Shown piece after piece: positions 36,174-46,546 of a stretch of DNA of 48,190 bases. This DNA is from Streptomyces altiplanensis (lineage in GTDB: Bacteria > Actinomycetota > Actinomycetes > Streptomycetales > Streptomycetaceae), in contig RHMC01000043.1 in the NCBI GenBank assembly GCA_003719395.1, forward strand, positions 1 through 48,190. The letters run 5' to 3'. Under the pieces are notes generated by a model. It worked only from the letters and a program-made list of their open reading frames with translations. It made no database searches and was not told the origin of the DNA. How positions within the stretch are numbered: position 1 is the stretch's first letter; every line of letters begins with the position of its first letter. A program made the position numbers and the translations under genes.

Positions 36174-37642
36174 GTGCTGTCATACGAGGAACTGACCCCG
36201 CCCGAGCGCCGGTTGTGGGATGCCTTTCCCGCCGGGCGCGAGGTAGACCTGCGGGGCGACGAGGAGCGTACGGTCAGGGCGGCCGTCGTCGTGGCGCTGC
36301 TGCTCGGCCAGAACGCCGAGCCGTCCGCAGCCGTGCCCGCCCTGCGGCTCACCGGCGCGCGGATCACCGGCCGGATCGTGCTCGACGGGGCGGAGATCCG
36401 GCACATGTTCCGGCTGCGGGAGTGCGTGCTGGAGGAGGACGTCAGCCTCGAAGCGGCCTCCACCCTGGCCGTGGGCATCGTGGACAGCCGGCTGCCCGGC
36501 TTCCGGGCGCCCAGCGCCCGCATCGGAGGCCGGCTGACACTGCGCGGCTCCGTCGTGGAGGGGAGCGCCGACCGGTTCGCCGTCCAGCTCATCCACGCGC
36601 ACGTGAGCGGTGAGCTGATGCTGACCGGGGCGAGGCTCTCGGCGCCCGGCGGCGTCGCGCTGTCCGGCGGCGGCATGGTGCTGGACGGGGCGCTGTACGG
36701 CGAGGACGGGTTCCGCGCCGAGGGGACGGTCCAGTTGCCGGGGGCCCAGCTGAACGGCGGCCTGTTCCTGCGGGGCGCGCGGCTGGAGACGCCGGGCGGC
36801 GTGGCACTGAACGGGGACAACATGGCGGTCAGCACCGTGCGGCTCTCACGCGGGTTCACCGCCGACGGCAAGGTGCGGCTGCGCGGCGCCCAGGTCGCGG
36901 ACCTGCTGTCGTTCGAGGGGGCGGACCTGTCGGGGACGGGCACGTCGCTGGTCTGCATCGGCATGCGCACGGCCGACCTCGACCTGCGGTTCGCCGCCCC
37001 GCCGGGCGGCCGGGTGGACCTGCGGAACGCCCACGCCTCGGGCGTGGTCGACGACCGGCGCTCCTGGCCGCCGGTCCTGCGGCTCGACGGCTTCGTGTAC
37101 GACTCCATACGGTTCGACGACGAGGACGCCATGCCGGGCGGCGACGCACCGGCGCAGCGCCTGCTCTGGTTCCTGCGGGACCGCGACTACGCGCCCCAGC
37201 CGTACGAGCAGCTGGCGTCGTACTACCGGCGCATCGGCCACGACGACCACGCCGCCGCGTGCTCCTGCACAAGCAGCGCCGCCGGCGCCGGTCGGCGACG
37301 AGCGCCGTGGGGCGCTTGTGGGGCGCCCTGCTGGACGTCACCGTGGGCTACGGCTACCGCCCGTGGCTGGCCGGGGTGTGGCTCGCCGCCCTGACCACCG
37401 TGGGCACGGTGGTGTTCGGCCGGCTGACGCCGACGCCCGTGAAGCCCGGCGAGGGGCCGCCGTTCGACGCCTTCGTGTACTCGCTCGACCTGCTGATCCC
37501 CGTCGGCGGCCTGGGGCAGCGCGGCGCCTGGCACTGGGCGGGCGGGGACGCCCAGTGGCTGGCGTACGCCTTCGTCGCGATCGGCTGGGTGCTGACCACC
37601 GCCGTACTGGCCGGGGTCACGCGGGCCCTGTCGAAGAACTAG
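36174..37642 (+). CDS. Pentapeptide/beta-helix-like membrane protein (frameshift near 37257)
   Basis: About 489 residues after restoring one base. GTG 36174 begins VLSYEELTPPERRLWDAFP. Residues ~55-340 have a 20-22-residue rhythm of LRLTGARITGRIVLDGAEI-like strands (e.g. LMLTGARLSA, VQLPGAQLNGGLFLRGARL), suggesting a right-handed beta helix. After the break at HDDHAA the frame resumes with a basic LLHKQRRRRRSA and two membrane helices (PWLAGVWLAALTTVGTVVF and AYAFVAIGWVLTTAVLAGV). Streptomyces homologues are often labelled 'oxidoreductase', but no cofactor motif is visible. Function unknown. Confidence 0.75.
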
Positions 37643-38298
37643 ACGGTGTTCAGGCCCAGCGGTCCGGCGATCTCCTGCGCCATGACCCGGCCGGCCTCCG
37701 CCTCCAGGTCCTCCTCGCCCGGGTCCTCGTCCGTGTCCAGGCCGTCCAGCTCCTGGAGCGGCTGGTCCAGGCGGACGTGCGCCACCAGGGACTGGAGGGC
37801 GCGCAGACAGGCGGAGGCGGTGGAGCCCCAGTTCGAGAAGTACGAGAACTGCCACCACCACAGCGCTTCGGTGGTCCGCCCCGCCCGGTAGTGGGCCAGA
37901 CCGTGGCGCAGGTCGGTGATGAGGTCGGCCAGGTCGTCGGAGATGCGGCAGGCGACGGGAGCCTTGCGCGGCTCGTACGGGTCGAAGACCTCGGAGTACA
38001 CGTCGATCGGGTCGAGCATGACGGCGAAACGCTGACGCAGGTCGTCCGGGTCCGGCTCCGGTCCGGTGTCCGGCTCGTAGCGCTCGTCGGGAACGATGTC
38101 CTCGTGCGCGCCCAGCCTGCCGCCGGCCAGGAGCAGCTGGGACACCTCCAGCAACAGGAACGGGACCGCGCTGTCGGGCTCGTCACCCTTCGCCACTTCC
38201 GTGACGGCGACGATGAAGCTCTCGATCTGGTCGGCGATCTGGACCGCGAAATCATCCGGGTTCTGCACCACCGCGTGCAGCAGCTTGGCGTCAGACAT
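37639..38298 (-). CDS. DUF5063 family protein
   Basis: 219 residues, start ATG 38298 ([20 protein letters not shown]) inside the end of recR. It has a Trp/Tyr-rich C-terminal core, [20 protein letters not shown], and an acidic [11 protein letters not shown] linker. This matches the DUF5063 proteins that accompany recR in actinomycetes; function unknown. The 8-bp overlap with recR suggests one transcript, recR-DUF5063. Confidence 0.85.
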   Translation of the reverse strand: MSDAKLLHAVVQNPDDFAVQIADQIESFIVAVTEVAKGDEPDSAVPFLLLEVSQLLLAGGRLGAHEDIVPDERYEPDTGPEPDPDDLRQRFAVMLDPIDVYSEVFDPYEPRKAPVACRISDDLADLITDLRHGLAHYRAGRTTEALWWWQFSYFSNWGSTASACLRALQSLVAHVRLDQPLQELDGLDTDEDPGEEDLEAEAGRVMAQEIAGPLGLNTV

Positions 38299-38890
38299 CG
38301 AGCAATCGTCTCCCCTCGAAGGCACGGCCCAGCGTGACCTCGTCGGCGTACTCAAGATCTCCCCCGACGGGGAGTCCACTGGCCAGGCGCGTCACCCGCA
38401 GACCCATCGGCTTGACCATCCGGGCCAGGTACGTGGCGGTCGCCTCGCCCTCCAGGTTCGGATCGGTGGCCAGGATCAGCTCGGTGACGGTGCCGTCCGC
38501 GAGGCGCGCCAGCAGCTCGCGGATCCGCAGGTCGTCGGGGCCCACGCCCTCGATGGGGCTGATGGCCCCGCCGAGCACGTGGTAGCGGCCGCGGAACTCG
38601 CGCGTCCGCTCGACCGCGACGACATCCTTCGGTTCTTCGACGACACAGATGACCGCCGGGTCGCGGCGCGGATCACGGCAGATCCCGCACCGCTCCTCCT
38701 GCGCGACGTTGCCGCACACCACGCAGAAACGGACCTTGTCCTTGACCTCCATGAGGGCGTGGGCGAGGCGGCGCACATCGGTCGGCTCGGCCTGGAGGAT
38801 GTGGAAGGCGATCCGCTGCGCGCTCTTGGGACCGACGCCGGGCAGCCTGCCCAACTCGTCGATGAGGTCCTGGACCACGCCTTCGTACAA
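38291..38890 (-). CDS. recR: Recombination protein RecR
   Basis: 199 residues, the usual length. TTG 38890 is the start ([20 protein letters not shown]) with AAGGAAGG just upstream; the long open frame beyond it has no similarity. It has an N-terminal helix-hairpin-helix ([17 protein letters not shown]), four zinc cysteines (C-x2-C in FCVVCGN and CGIC), and a Toprim domain ([14 protein letters not shown]). RecR loads RecA on gapped DNA with RecO/RecF. It follows ybaB, the standard bacterial pairing. Confidence 0.95.
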   Translation of the reverse strand: MYEGVVQDLIDELGRLPGVGPKSAQRIAFHILQAEPTDVRRLAHALMEVKDKVRFCVVCGNVAQEERCGICRDPRRDPAVICVVEEPKDVVAVERTREFRGRYHVLGGAISPIEGVGPDDLRIRELLARLADGTVTELILATDPNLEGEATATYLARMVKPMGLRVTRLASGLPVGGDLEYADEVTLGRAFEGRRLLDV

Positions 38891-38961
38891 CGGATTGCCT
38901 TCCTTGCCCTGCCGGTGTTGCGGTCTTGCCTGGTACGTACGGTAGTTCCTGCGGGCCCGCC

Positions 38962-39297
38962 TTAGAAGGGCAGACCCGGCATCCCGCCCAGCCCCTGGGC
39001 CAGCGGGCCGAGCTTCTCCTGCTGGAGCTGCTGCGCGTTCTCGTTCGCGGCCTGGACGGCGGCGACGATCAGGTCCGCGAGGGTCTCGGTGTCCTCCGGG
39101 TCGACCGCCTTGGGGTCGATCACCAGGGCGCGGAGCTCTCCGGAGCCGTTGACGGTCGCCCTGACCAGGCCACCGCCGGCCTGACCGTCGACATCGGTCC
39201 GCGCGAGCTCCTCCTGCGCCTTGGCGAGGTCCTGCTGCATCTTCTGGGCCTGCTGGAGCAGCTGCTGCATGTTGGGCTGGCCACCACCGGGAATCAC
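38962..39297 (-). CDS. YbaB/EbfC nucleoid-associated protein
   Basis: 111 residues from GTG 39297 (AGGAG five bases upstream), which reads [21 protein letters not shown] Gln-rich helix is followed by [20 protein letters not shown] and the C-terminal dimer helix; YbaB proteins bind DNA as dimers. Immediately upstream of recR as in most bacteria. Confidence 0.93.
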   Translation of the reverse strand: MIPGGGQPNMQQLLQQAQKMQQDLAKAQEELARTDVDGQAGGGLVRATVNGSGELRALVIDPKAVDPEDTETLADLIVAAVQAANENAQQLQQEKLGPLAQGLGGMPGLPF

Positions 39298-39556
39298 GGT
39301 CACTCCTGGCACTTCGACGACGATTGTTTCGGTAAGGCGAGCCTACGTGTTCGACGGGCAGCGCGCCCCATGCCCTGCGAAGCGACTCTTTCGAGTGAGG
39401 CCCCCGGCCCCCTACGGCTGACCATGACCTGGTTCCGGCCGGAAAAACTGGTATATCGGCCCCACAGCCCACCATTCGGCGGTAGGAAGAGCACGCCACA
39501 CCACTTCACGCAATGTCACGGATCACGCATACAGCGCAAGCGCAGAGGAGTGCCCG

Positions 39557-40310
39557 GTGAGCCAGCCGGAGATGCAGCCCGAGGGGTCGCCGGTCCGGAG
39601 GGAGGGCGGGGGCGCCCCCGGGCGGTCGCACGACGAGGACGACCTGACCGGGAGGCCCTTCCCCCTCGGCGACTGGGGCGAGCCGGCGGAGCGCCTCGAC
39701 GAGCTCTACCGGTGGGTGGAGGCGAACGCACTGCGCACGGCCGGCTGGTACCTCGCCGACCGGACCTGGAAGCGGCGCGGGGCCCGTGCGCTGCGGACGG
39801 GTGCGGCCGCCTGCGTGATCACCGGGGCCGCGCTGCCGCTCGTCGGCCTGGCGGGGGCGGTGGACGGCGCCGCGGGGTGGGGTTACCTGTCGCTGCTGCT
39901 GGGAGCCGCGTGCGTGGCCTGCGACCGGTACTTCGGGCTCACCTCGGGGTGGATCAGGGACGTGGCCACGGCGCAGGCGGTGCAGCGGCGCCTGCAGGCG
40001 CTGCAGTTCGACTGGCGTCGAGAGCGTACGGGAGGTCCTCGGCCCGGCGGAGGGGACGGCCGGTGAGGCGGCCGAGCGGTGTCTCACCGTGCTGCGGCGG
40101 TTGTCGAGGACGTGGCGGAGCAGGTGCGGTCGGAGACCGCGGACTGGACGGCGGAGTTCCGGGCGGGGTCCGCGCCCCTTGGGGACGCGGACGGCGGAGG
40201 GAGCGGGCACGGCCCGGCCGGACGGCGGGGCGCCGCCCGGGCGGTACACGCTGCCTCCGGGGGCGCGGCCGAACATGCCGCGGCAGCGGCCCCCGGAGCC
40301 GCCCCGCTGA
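39557..40310 (+). CDS. SLATT-domain protein (multiple frameshifts)
   Basis: GTG 39557. The first ~150 residues are intact: a Pro-rich start, WVEANALRTAGWYLADRTWK, then two membrane helices (AAACVITGAALPLVGLAG, YLSLLLGAACVACDRYFG) and VQRRLQALQFDW, the SLATT pattern. After about 40017 the family sequence hops frames (VREVLGPAEGTAGEAAERCL, then VVEDVAEQVRSETADWTAEF) and the likely end PPGRYTLPPGARPNMPRQRP stops at 40310. SLATT proteins are predicted pore-forming effectors in some nucleotide-signalling defence systems, but many actinobacterial copies stand alone like this one and lack a known role. Confidence 0.7.
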
Positions 40311-40333
40311 GGCGGGCGCGGCGGTCCGTACGG

Positions 40334-40985
40334 CTAGCTGAAGATGATCATGGAGCCTTGGCCGAGGCTCCGGGTCGCCGCCGCGTGCAGGCCCAGCCAG
40401 ACGTGGCGTTCGCGGGCGAAGGGACCGTCGTCGTACGGAAGAGACGTCCGCCGGCTCTTCCAGGGCGGTGGGCCGGGCGGGCGGACGGGGCGGCGACGGC
40501 GGGTTCATCGGGTCGATGCCTATCGCGGGGGCGATGAATTCCAGCTCGCGCAGCAGGCCCTGGGTGGAGCCCAGGGGGCCGCCGCCCGCCAGGAGCTCCT
40601 CGTTGGACAGGGGCGCCGCGTAGTCCACCGGGACGTACGCGCCCGCGTGGTCGTAGTGCCAGACCAGGTGCGACTGCTGGGCCGTCGGCTCGAACATCTC
40701 CAGGAGCTGCTCGTAGTCGCCGCCCAGGGCGTCCACCGGCGTCACCTCCAGGCCGCAGATCTGGAGCAGGTACGCGCGGCGCAGGAAGTGCAGGGCGTCG
40801 TAGTCGAAGCCCGCCACCGGGGCGACGTCACCCGAGAGGCCCGGCATGTAGGCGAACACGGGAACGGTCGGCAGGCCCGCTTCGGTGAGGGCCTTGTCGT
40901 ACGACGCGATCTCTTCGGCGAAGGGGTTGTCGGGGCTGTGGCACAGCACATCGACGAGGGGGACCAGCCACAGGTCACAGGCCAC
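40334..40985 (-). CDS. Conserved hypothetical protein (frameshift near 40432)
   Basis: GTG 40985 begins VACDLWLVPLVDVLCHSPDN; AYMPGLSGDVAPVAGFDYDA and SHLVWHYDHAGAYVPVDYAA are strikingly well kept, as in a soluble actinobacterial family of unknown function. After ALEEPAD the frame must shift to reach FARERHVWLGLHAAATRSLG and the stop at 40334. About 217 residues once corrected. No catalytic motif recognised. Confidence 0.7.
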
Positions 40986-41078
40986 GTACGGCTCGCTCTC
41001 CACTGGGTTCGTGCGACAGTCCAGGCAGCGTAGTGCTACCGGGTCGCCGCGCACAGTTGGCGGGTCGCCCCAGTCTGT

Positions 41079-43517
41079 TCACTCCCGGCCGCCCACGTCC
41101 CAGATCCAGGCTCCTCCCACGTACCGGCTCTCCTTGCCGAGCAGCCGCGACACCGCGTCGCGCAGGGCCGGAGCGTTGTCCTGCGGTGCGAGTACGACCA
41201 CTCCCGCCCGCCAGAACTCCAGGTCCGCGCGTGCCTGGTCCCGCCATTCGGGGCCGATGCCGGGGACCGCGCCGCCGTAGCGGATGTCGCGCAGGAGGTT
41301 GGAGGTGTGGCGCGGGGGCGCGCCGTAGATGCCGATGCGCTCCGGGCCCCACGGACCGTTGAAGTAGCCGCCGGCGACCGCGAAGCGGGGTGCGGTGGCG
41401 GACTGCCAGTGCAGTGCCTCCGCGTTGCCGGGGTCCGGGAGCGGCACGGGGACCACCGATTCGCCCTCGGCGACGTACGGCTTCCACATGCCGTCCGCGA
41501 TGAACGCCGGCACCTCGGGGCGGCCTTGCACCGGCATCGGCGTCGGGACGATCGGCACGAGCGCGAGGGCGAGGGCCGTCAGGCCGAGGGCGCGGGGCGG
41601 GCCGGCGGGGAAGGTGCGGACGCGGTCCGCCGCCAGCGCCACCAGGATGCCCAGCACCGGGGCGCAGATCATCGCCACCCGCGACTCGATGACCGACTCG
41701 AAGAGCGGCTGGTGGGCGAGCGCCCGCCACGGTCCCGGCAGGATCACCTCGGTGTGCGGGATGCGGAACCTGGGGCCGAGGGAGAGCAGCGCCGCGGCGA
41801 GGCCGGTGAAGGTGAGCGCCTTGACCAGCGGGAGCCGCCACAGGCTCAGCGCGACGGCGGAGGCGAGAGTGGCCAGCGGCCAGCCGTAGAAGGCGTTCTG
41901 CTCGGTGCGGTTCATGGCGAGCGGATCGGCCCGCGCCTCGTCGCCCAGCAGCGCGCGGCCGGAGAACTCCAGGAAGGCGAGCGGGCTGTTGCCGGCGTTG
42001 TCGCCGTGCAGCACGCTGTGGTAGCTCTGCGGCCCGAAGAACTGCCAGTACAGCGGGAAGGCGACCAGCGGCAGGCAGACCGCGGCCGCCACCCCGAGCC
42101 CCCGGAGCAGCGGGCGCCGCACCGCACGCGCCACGTCGCGGTGCGCGAGGGCGTACGAGAGCGCGAAGAGCAGCATGCCCATGGCGGCGAGGAGGAGCGG
42201 CTCCTCGCCGAGGAAGATCTGGTACGCCGCGAACAGCCCCAGCAGCGCCCCGTCGCGCACGACCCTCGCCGGCCTGTCCGGGTCGCACAGGCGCAGGGCC
42301 CGGTCGATGATCACCGGGATCATGAAGAGCACCGCGAAGTTGGGGTGGGCGTTGGCGTGCGAGATCATCGGCGGCGCGAAGGCGCACAGCGCGGCGCCGG
42401 TGGTGGCCGCCCAGCGGCTGCGCACGAGCCGCTTCGCGATCAGCCAGTACCAGGCGACGGCGGTCGCGGCCAGGCCGGCGGTCAGGACGAGCGCCCAGGT
42501 CACGGTGGGCCCGAAGGCGAGGGTGACGGGGATGAGCGGCACGGACAGGCCCAGCATGACGGTGTTCGCCATGAGGTTCACGCCGTCGGGGTAGTTCTGC
42601 GCCGTCGTGAAGAGCGGGTTGCGGAAGTGGGTGACGTTGTCGGCGGTGACGGCGAAGAACCACTCCCACTGGTTCTGGTCCTGCCCGGAGTCGGCGAGGT
42701 AGCGGTGGTCCAGGTCCGCCCAGAGGCCCTTGTAGAGCAGCACGGAGGCGAGGAGGAAGAGCGCGGTGACGGTGAGGTCGACGGGCCGTACGCGCCGCGC
42801 CTTCAGCCGCACCAGTTCGAGGAGCACCTTGCCGTAGTCGGCGGGCCTGACCTTGGATCCCTCCTGGTGCGCCCAGCGGACCGGTACCTCGGCGACCCGC
42901 CATCCCGCCCGCCGGAAGAACTGCAGGATCTCCACGTCCGTCCCCCATCCGTCGAGGCGGGCGTCGGCGAAGGCGGTGCGCGCCTTGTCGCCGTCGAAGA
43001 GCTTGAAGCCGCACTGGGTGTCCCGTACGCCGGGCACGGCGACGGCCCGTATGAGCCGGTTGCCCATCCTGCCGAGCCACTCGCGAAGGCGCCGCTGGTG
43101 TACGTCGATGGTGGAGTCGGGGTGCGCGCGCGAGCCGATGGCGGCGGCGAGCCCGCCGTCGTACTCGGACATCCGCTTGTCGAGGCGGTCGAGTTCCTCG
43201 ATCGGGGTGGCCAGGTCGGCGTCCGTCACGAGCACCCTGGCCCCGCGCGAGGCGAGGACGCCGCGCCGCAGGGCGTGCCCCTTGCCCCGGTTGCCGGTCT
43301 CGTCGGCCTCGACCAGCAGGATGCGCGGCTCCCGGGCGGCGGCGGCCCGTACCGCGTCGGCCGTGCCGTCCGTGGAACCGTCGTCGACGACGATCAGCTC
43401 CCAGCCGCCCCAGCGGCCCGGGTCCGCGCGCAGGTGGGCGCAGATCGCGTCCAGGGTGGGGCCCAGGCGCCGTTCCTCGTTGTACGCGGGGACGACGACC
43501 GTCAGGTCGGCTCTCAC
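41079..43517 (-). CDS. GT2 glycosyltransferase fused to a polytopic membrane domain
   Basis: 812 residues in one intact frame. Residues 1-~245 are a GT-A family 2 transferase of the dolichyl/polyprenyl-phosphate glucosyltransferase (ALG5-like) type: VVVPAYNEERRLGPTLDAI, VVDDGSTDGTAD, RGKGHALRRG, VTDADLATPIEEL and RDTQCGFKLFDG. From ~250 there are about a dozen membrane helices with an extracellular loop like that of GT-C or YfhO proteins (QYWEW.., NPLFTTAQNYPDGVNLMANT). It probably charges a polyprenyl-phosphate sugar and then uses it, but that is inference. GTG 43517 overlaps the GntR stop. Confidence 0.88.
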   Translation of the reverse strand: MRADLTVVVPAYNEERRLGPTLDAICAHLRADPGRWGGWELIVVDDGSTDGTADAVRAAAAREPRILLVEADETGNRGKGHALRRGVLASRGARVLVTDADLATPIEELDRLDKRMSEYDGGLAAAIGSRAHPDSTIDVHQRRLREWLGRMGNRLIRAVAVPGVRDTQCGFKLFDGDKARTAFADARLDGWGTDVEILQFFRRAGWRVAEVPVRWAHQEGSKVRPADYGKVLLELVRLKARRVRPVDLTVTALFLLASVLLYKGLWADLDHRYLADSGQDQNQWEWFFAVTADNVTHFRNPLFTTAQNYPDGVNLMANTVMLGLSVPLIPVTLAFGPTVTWALVLTAGLAATAVAWYWLIAKRLVRSRWAATTGAALCAFAPPMISHANAHPNFAVLFMIPVIIDRALRLCDPDRPARVVRDGALLGLFAAYQIFLGEEPLLLAAMGMLLFALSYALAHRDVARAVRRPLLRGLGVAAAVCLPLVAFPLYWQFFGPQSYHSVLHGDNAGNSPLAFLEFSGRALLGDEARADPLAMNRTEQNAFYGWPLATLASAVALSLWRLPLVKALTFTGLAAALLSLGPRFRIPHTEVILPGPWRALAHQPLFESVIESRVAMICAPVLGILVALAADRVRTFPAGPPRALGLTALALALVPIVPTPMPVQGRPEVPAFIADGMWKPYVAEGESVVPVPLPDPGNAEALHWQSATAPRFAVAGGYFNGPWGPERIGIYGAPPRHTSNLLRDIRYGGAVPGIGPEWRDQARADLEFWRAGVVVLAPQDNAPALRDAVSRLLGKESRYVGGAWIWDVGGRE

Positions 43518-44285
43518 TGTCGCGGACGCTCCAGCCGCTCGCCGTTCTGGCCGTGTTCGCCACTGCTTTCACTGCTGCCGCTGCTGTCACTGCCGCCGCG
43601 CTCGCCGCCCTCGCCGCCCTCAAGGCCTCCGGCCCACGCCAGCAACTTCGCGTGGTACGCCCCGATGACCGCCCGTACCGCCTCGACGTCCCCCCTGCGT
43701 CACCGCGTCCACGACGTCCGAGTGGCCGTTCCACATCCGGGTCCTGAGGTCCGGGTCGCCCCGCAGGTGCGGGACGGAGAAGACCCAGCAGCGCAGCCGC
43801 AACTGGTGCAGGAACCCCGAGATGTGCGGGTTCTCGACGAGGACGCCGAGTTCGCGCCAGAAGCGCAGGTCGTACCCGATGAATATGTCCAGGTCCCCGG
43901 CGCGGGCCGCCCGCGCCGCCTCGTCCGCCCTGCGCCTTATGGCCATGAGCACGCTGACGCCCGTGGCGCTCCTGCCGCTTTCGGCGAGCTTGCGGAAGAC
44001 GCCGTCGGCGATCAGGGAACGCGCTTCGACCATGCCCCGGAAGTCCCCCACCGAGATCTCGCGGACGCGGAAGCCGCGGTGCTGGTCGGAGTCGAGCAGA
44101 CTCTGCGCCGCCAGGTCGACGAGCGCTTCCCTGACGGGTGTCGCGGAGACCCCGTACTGGTCGGCGATCTGCTTGACGGTGAATTCCTGCCCCGGCCGCA
44201 AACGCCCCGCGAGCACCTCGTCACGCAGCGCGTCGGCTATCTGCTGCCGCAGGGTATTGCGGGTCACAGGTCCGCTCGCGGGCAT
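43514..44285 (-). CDS. GntR-family regulator (frameshift in a C6 run at 43690)
   Basis: ATG 44285. The winged helix is residues ~8-75 (LRQQIADALRDEVLAGRLRP and VKQIADQYGVSATPVREALV). An all-helical FCD-type ligand domain follows (MVEARSLIADGVFRKLAES, IGYDLRFWRELG). In the run of six C at 43690-43695 one extra base breaks the frame; with five the product continues GDVEAVRAVIGAYHAKLLAW and ends in a Ser/Gly-rich tail at 43514, overlapping the GT2 start (GTGA). 256 residues when corrected. It may control the glycosyltransferase or the aminotransferase upstream. Confidence 0.85.
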
Positions 44286-44425
44286 GGCGTCTTTCCCCTT
44301 CGTCCGGCTCCGGACACCATAGGCGGTGCCGCCGGGAGCCCGTCGGAGGGCCGTGAGGGGCAGCACGGCGGTGCCCCCTCCGCGCGGGCGGGACGCGTGA
44401 AGGGGGCACCGCAGGGGGCGGGGCG

Positions 44426-45787
44426 TCAGGCGGTGGTGGTGTGTTCGTCCGCCGCCGACAGGGCGATGTCCAGGACCGCCAGGCCCTCCTTCGCCTCCGC
44501 CTCGGTGACGTTGCACGGCGGGACGACGTGCGTGCGGTTCATGTTGATGAAGGGCCACAGGCCGTTCTTCTTGCAGACCGCGCCGAACGCCGCCATCGGG
44601 GCGTTGGCCTCGCCGGACGCGTTGTACGGGACGAGCGGTTCCCGGGTCTCGCGGTTCCTGACCAGGTCGAGGGCCCAGAACATGCCCGTACCGCGGATCT
44701 CGCCGACGCTCGGGTGGCGCTCCGCCAGCTCGCGCAGCCCCGGGGCGATCACCGTCTCGCCGATGTGCGCCGCGTTCTCGACGACGCGCTCCTCCTCCAT
44801 CACCCGGAGGGTGGCGACGGCGGCCGCGCAGGCCAGCGGGTGGCCGGAGTAGGTGAGGCCGCCGGGGTAGGGGCGCTTCTCGAAGGTCTCGGCGATCTCG
44901 GCGGAGATCGCCACGCCGCCCAGCGGCACGTAACCCGAGTTGACGCCCTTCGCGAAGGTCATCAGGTCCGGCACGACGTCGAAGTGCTCGGACGCGAACC
45001 ACTTGCCCGTACGGCCGAAGCCCGCCATGACCTCGTCGAGGACGAAGACGATGCCGTACCGGTCGCAGATCTCGCGTACGCCCGCCAGGTAGCCGGGCGG
45101 CGGCGTCATGATGCCGGCCGTGCCCGGGATCGTCTCCAGCACGATCGCGGCGATCGCGGCCGGGCCCTCGAAGGTGATGGTGTCTTCCAGGTGCTGGAGC
45201 GCGCGGGCGCACTCCTCGGCCTCGGTCTCGGCGTAGAAGGGCGAGCGGTACAGGAACGGCGCCCAGAAGTGGACGGTGCCCGACGTGCCGTTGTCGGAGG
45301 CCCAGCGGCGCGGGTCGCCGGTCAGGTTGATCGCGGTGGTCGTACCGCCGTGGTACGAGCGGTAGGCGGCCAGCACCTTGTGGCGGCCCGTGTGCAGACG
45401 GGCCATGCGGACGGCGTTCTCGATGGCCTCGGCGCCGCCGTTGGTGAAGAAGATCTTGTCGAGGTCGCCGGGGGTGCGCTCGGCGATGAGGCGTGCGGCC
45501 TCGGAGCGCGGTTCGACGGCGAAGGCGGGCGCGAAGGTGGAGAGGGTCGCGGCCTGCTCCTGGATCGCCGCGACGACCTTCGGGTGCTGGTAGCCGATGT
45601 TGGTGAAGACGAGGCCGCTGGCGAAGTCGAGGTAGCGGTTGCCCTCGTAGTCCCAGAAGTACGAGCCCTCGGCGCCGGCGACGGCGAGCGGATCGATCAG
45701 GCCCTGGGCGGACCAGGAGTGGAACACGTGGGCGCGGTCTGCGGCCTTCACGGCCGCGCCGGCCTGCGAATCGACATGAGGGGTCAT
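44426..45787 (-). CDS. Class-III PLP aminotransferase
   Basis: 453 residues, ATG 45787 (MTPHVDSQAGAAVKAADRAH). Class-III marks are FTNGGAEAIENAVRMARL, YRSYHGGTTTAINLTGDPRR, the Asp of FVLDEVMAGFGRTG and the PLP lysine in MTFAKGVNSGYVPLGG. Relatives act on omega-amino acids or amines such as GABA, beta-alanine or taurine; which one is not clear. Divergent from the DJ-1 gene across a 160-bp region with a palindrome, and followed 140 bp later by the GntR gene. Confidence 0.92.
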   Translation of the reverse strand: MTPHVDSQAGAAVKAADRAHVFHSWSAQGLIDPLAVAGAEGSYFWDYEGNRYLDFASGLVFTNIGYQHPKVVAAIQEQAATLSTFAPAFAVEPRSEAARLIAERTPGDLDKIFFTNGGAEAIENAVRMARLHTGRHKVLAAYRSYHGGTTTAINLTGDPRRWASDNGTSGTVHFWAPFLYRSPFYAETEAEECARALQHLEDTITFEGPAAIAAIVLETIPGTAGIMTPPPGYLAGVREICDRYGIVFVLDEVMAGFGRTGKWFASEHFDVVPDLMTFAKGVNSGYVPLGGVAISAEIAETFEKRPYPGGLTYSGHPLACAAAVATLRVMEEERVVENAAHIGETVIAPGLRELAERHPSVGEIRGTGMFWALDLVRNRETREPLVPYNASGEANAPMAAFGAVCKKNGLWPFINMNRTHVVPPCNVTEAEAKEGLAVLDIALSAADEHTTTA

Positions 45788-45886
45788 GGGCCCAGCGTAG
45801 GGACGCGCAGGTGGGGCACGACATGGCCACCTTGTATGGACTGCGCCACTTTGGTGGGCAGGGTGTCGATGCCCTCCGCCCACCCT

Positions 45887-45921
45887 TGACAACACACTGT
45901 CCATTCGACAGCATGTTGTCA
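45887..45921. promoter_or_regulatory. Strong dyad overlapping TTGACA, candidate operator of the DJ-1/MarR pair
   Basis: TGACAACACACTGTC (45887-45901) and GACAGCATGTTGTCA (45907-45921) are reverse complements at 13 of 15 bases around CATTC. TTGACA at 45886-45891 resembles a -35 box, so a bound repressor (most simply the MarR protein at 46543, alternatively the GntR protein) would block transcription. It is 26 bp upstream of the DJ-1 start. Confidence 0.65.
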
Positions 45922-45947
45922 TAAGACTTCGAGCCGAGGAGACCGTC

Positions 45948-46546
45948 ATGACAGACAAGACCGTGCACCTCGCCGTCTACGACACCTTCGCCGACTGGGA
46001 GACGGGCCACACCACCGCCCACCTCGTGCAGAACGGCTACGCCGTCAAGACCGTCGCCGCGACCGCCGGTCCCGTCACGACCATGGGCGGCCTGCGCATC
46101 CAGCCCGACCTCGTCCTCGACGACGTACGCCCCGAGGACAGCGCCCTGCTCATCCTCACCGGCGCCGGGCTCTGGGACACGTCCGACGACCTCGCCCCCT
46201 TCGCCCGCACGGCGCGCGCGTTCCTCGACGCGGGCGTGCCGGTCGCCGCGATCTGCGGGGCCACGGCCGGGCTGGCGCGCGAGGGACTGCTCGACGACCG
46301 CGCGCACACCAGCGCCGTCTCCTTCTACCTCGCCGCGACCGGCTACAAGGGCGGCGAGCACTACCGCGAGGCGGACGCCGTCACCGACGAGGACGGCCTC
46401 CTGATCACCGCAGGGCCGACCGAGCCGGTCGCGTTCGCGCGTGAGGTCTTCTCCCGTCTCGGTGTGTACGAGGGCGAGAAGCTCGACGCCTGGTACCGGC
46501 TGTTCCACGACTCGGACGCGTCGCCTTCGAGGTGCTGGAGTCATGA
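45948..46546 (+). CDS. DJ-1/PfpI family protein (one-base break near 46521)
   Basis: ATG 45948 after GAGGAG. 199 residues if one base is restored so that FHDSDAS continues to FEVLES and stops at 46546. Glutamine-amidotransferase-like fold with the nucleophile Cys in VAAICGATAGLARE and YDTFADWETGHTTAHL at the start; this YoaZ/ThiJ type is an intracellular stress or chaperone-like hydrolase with unknown substrate. Its end overlaps the MarR start (ATGA). Confidence 0.88.

Noticed and set aside
39557..40310. CBASS-type defence operon suggested by the SLATT domain
   Set aside because: No nucleotidyltransferase (SMODS/cGAS-like) or other defence gene adjoins it; stand-alone SLATT genes are common in Streptomyces.
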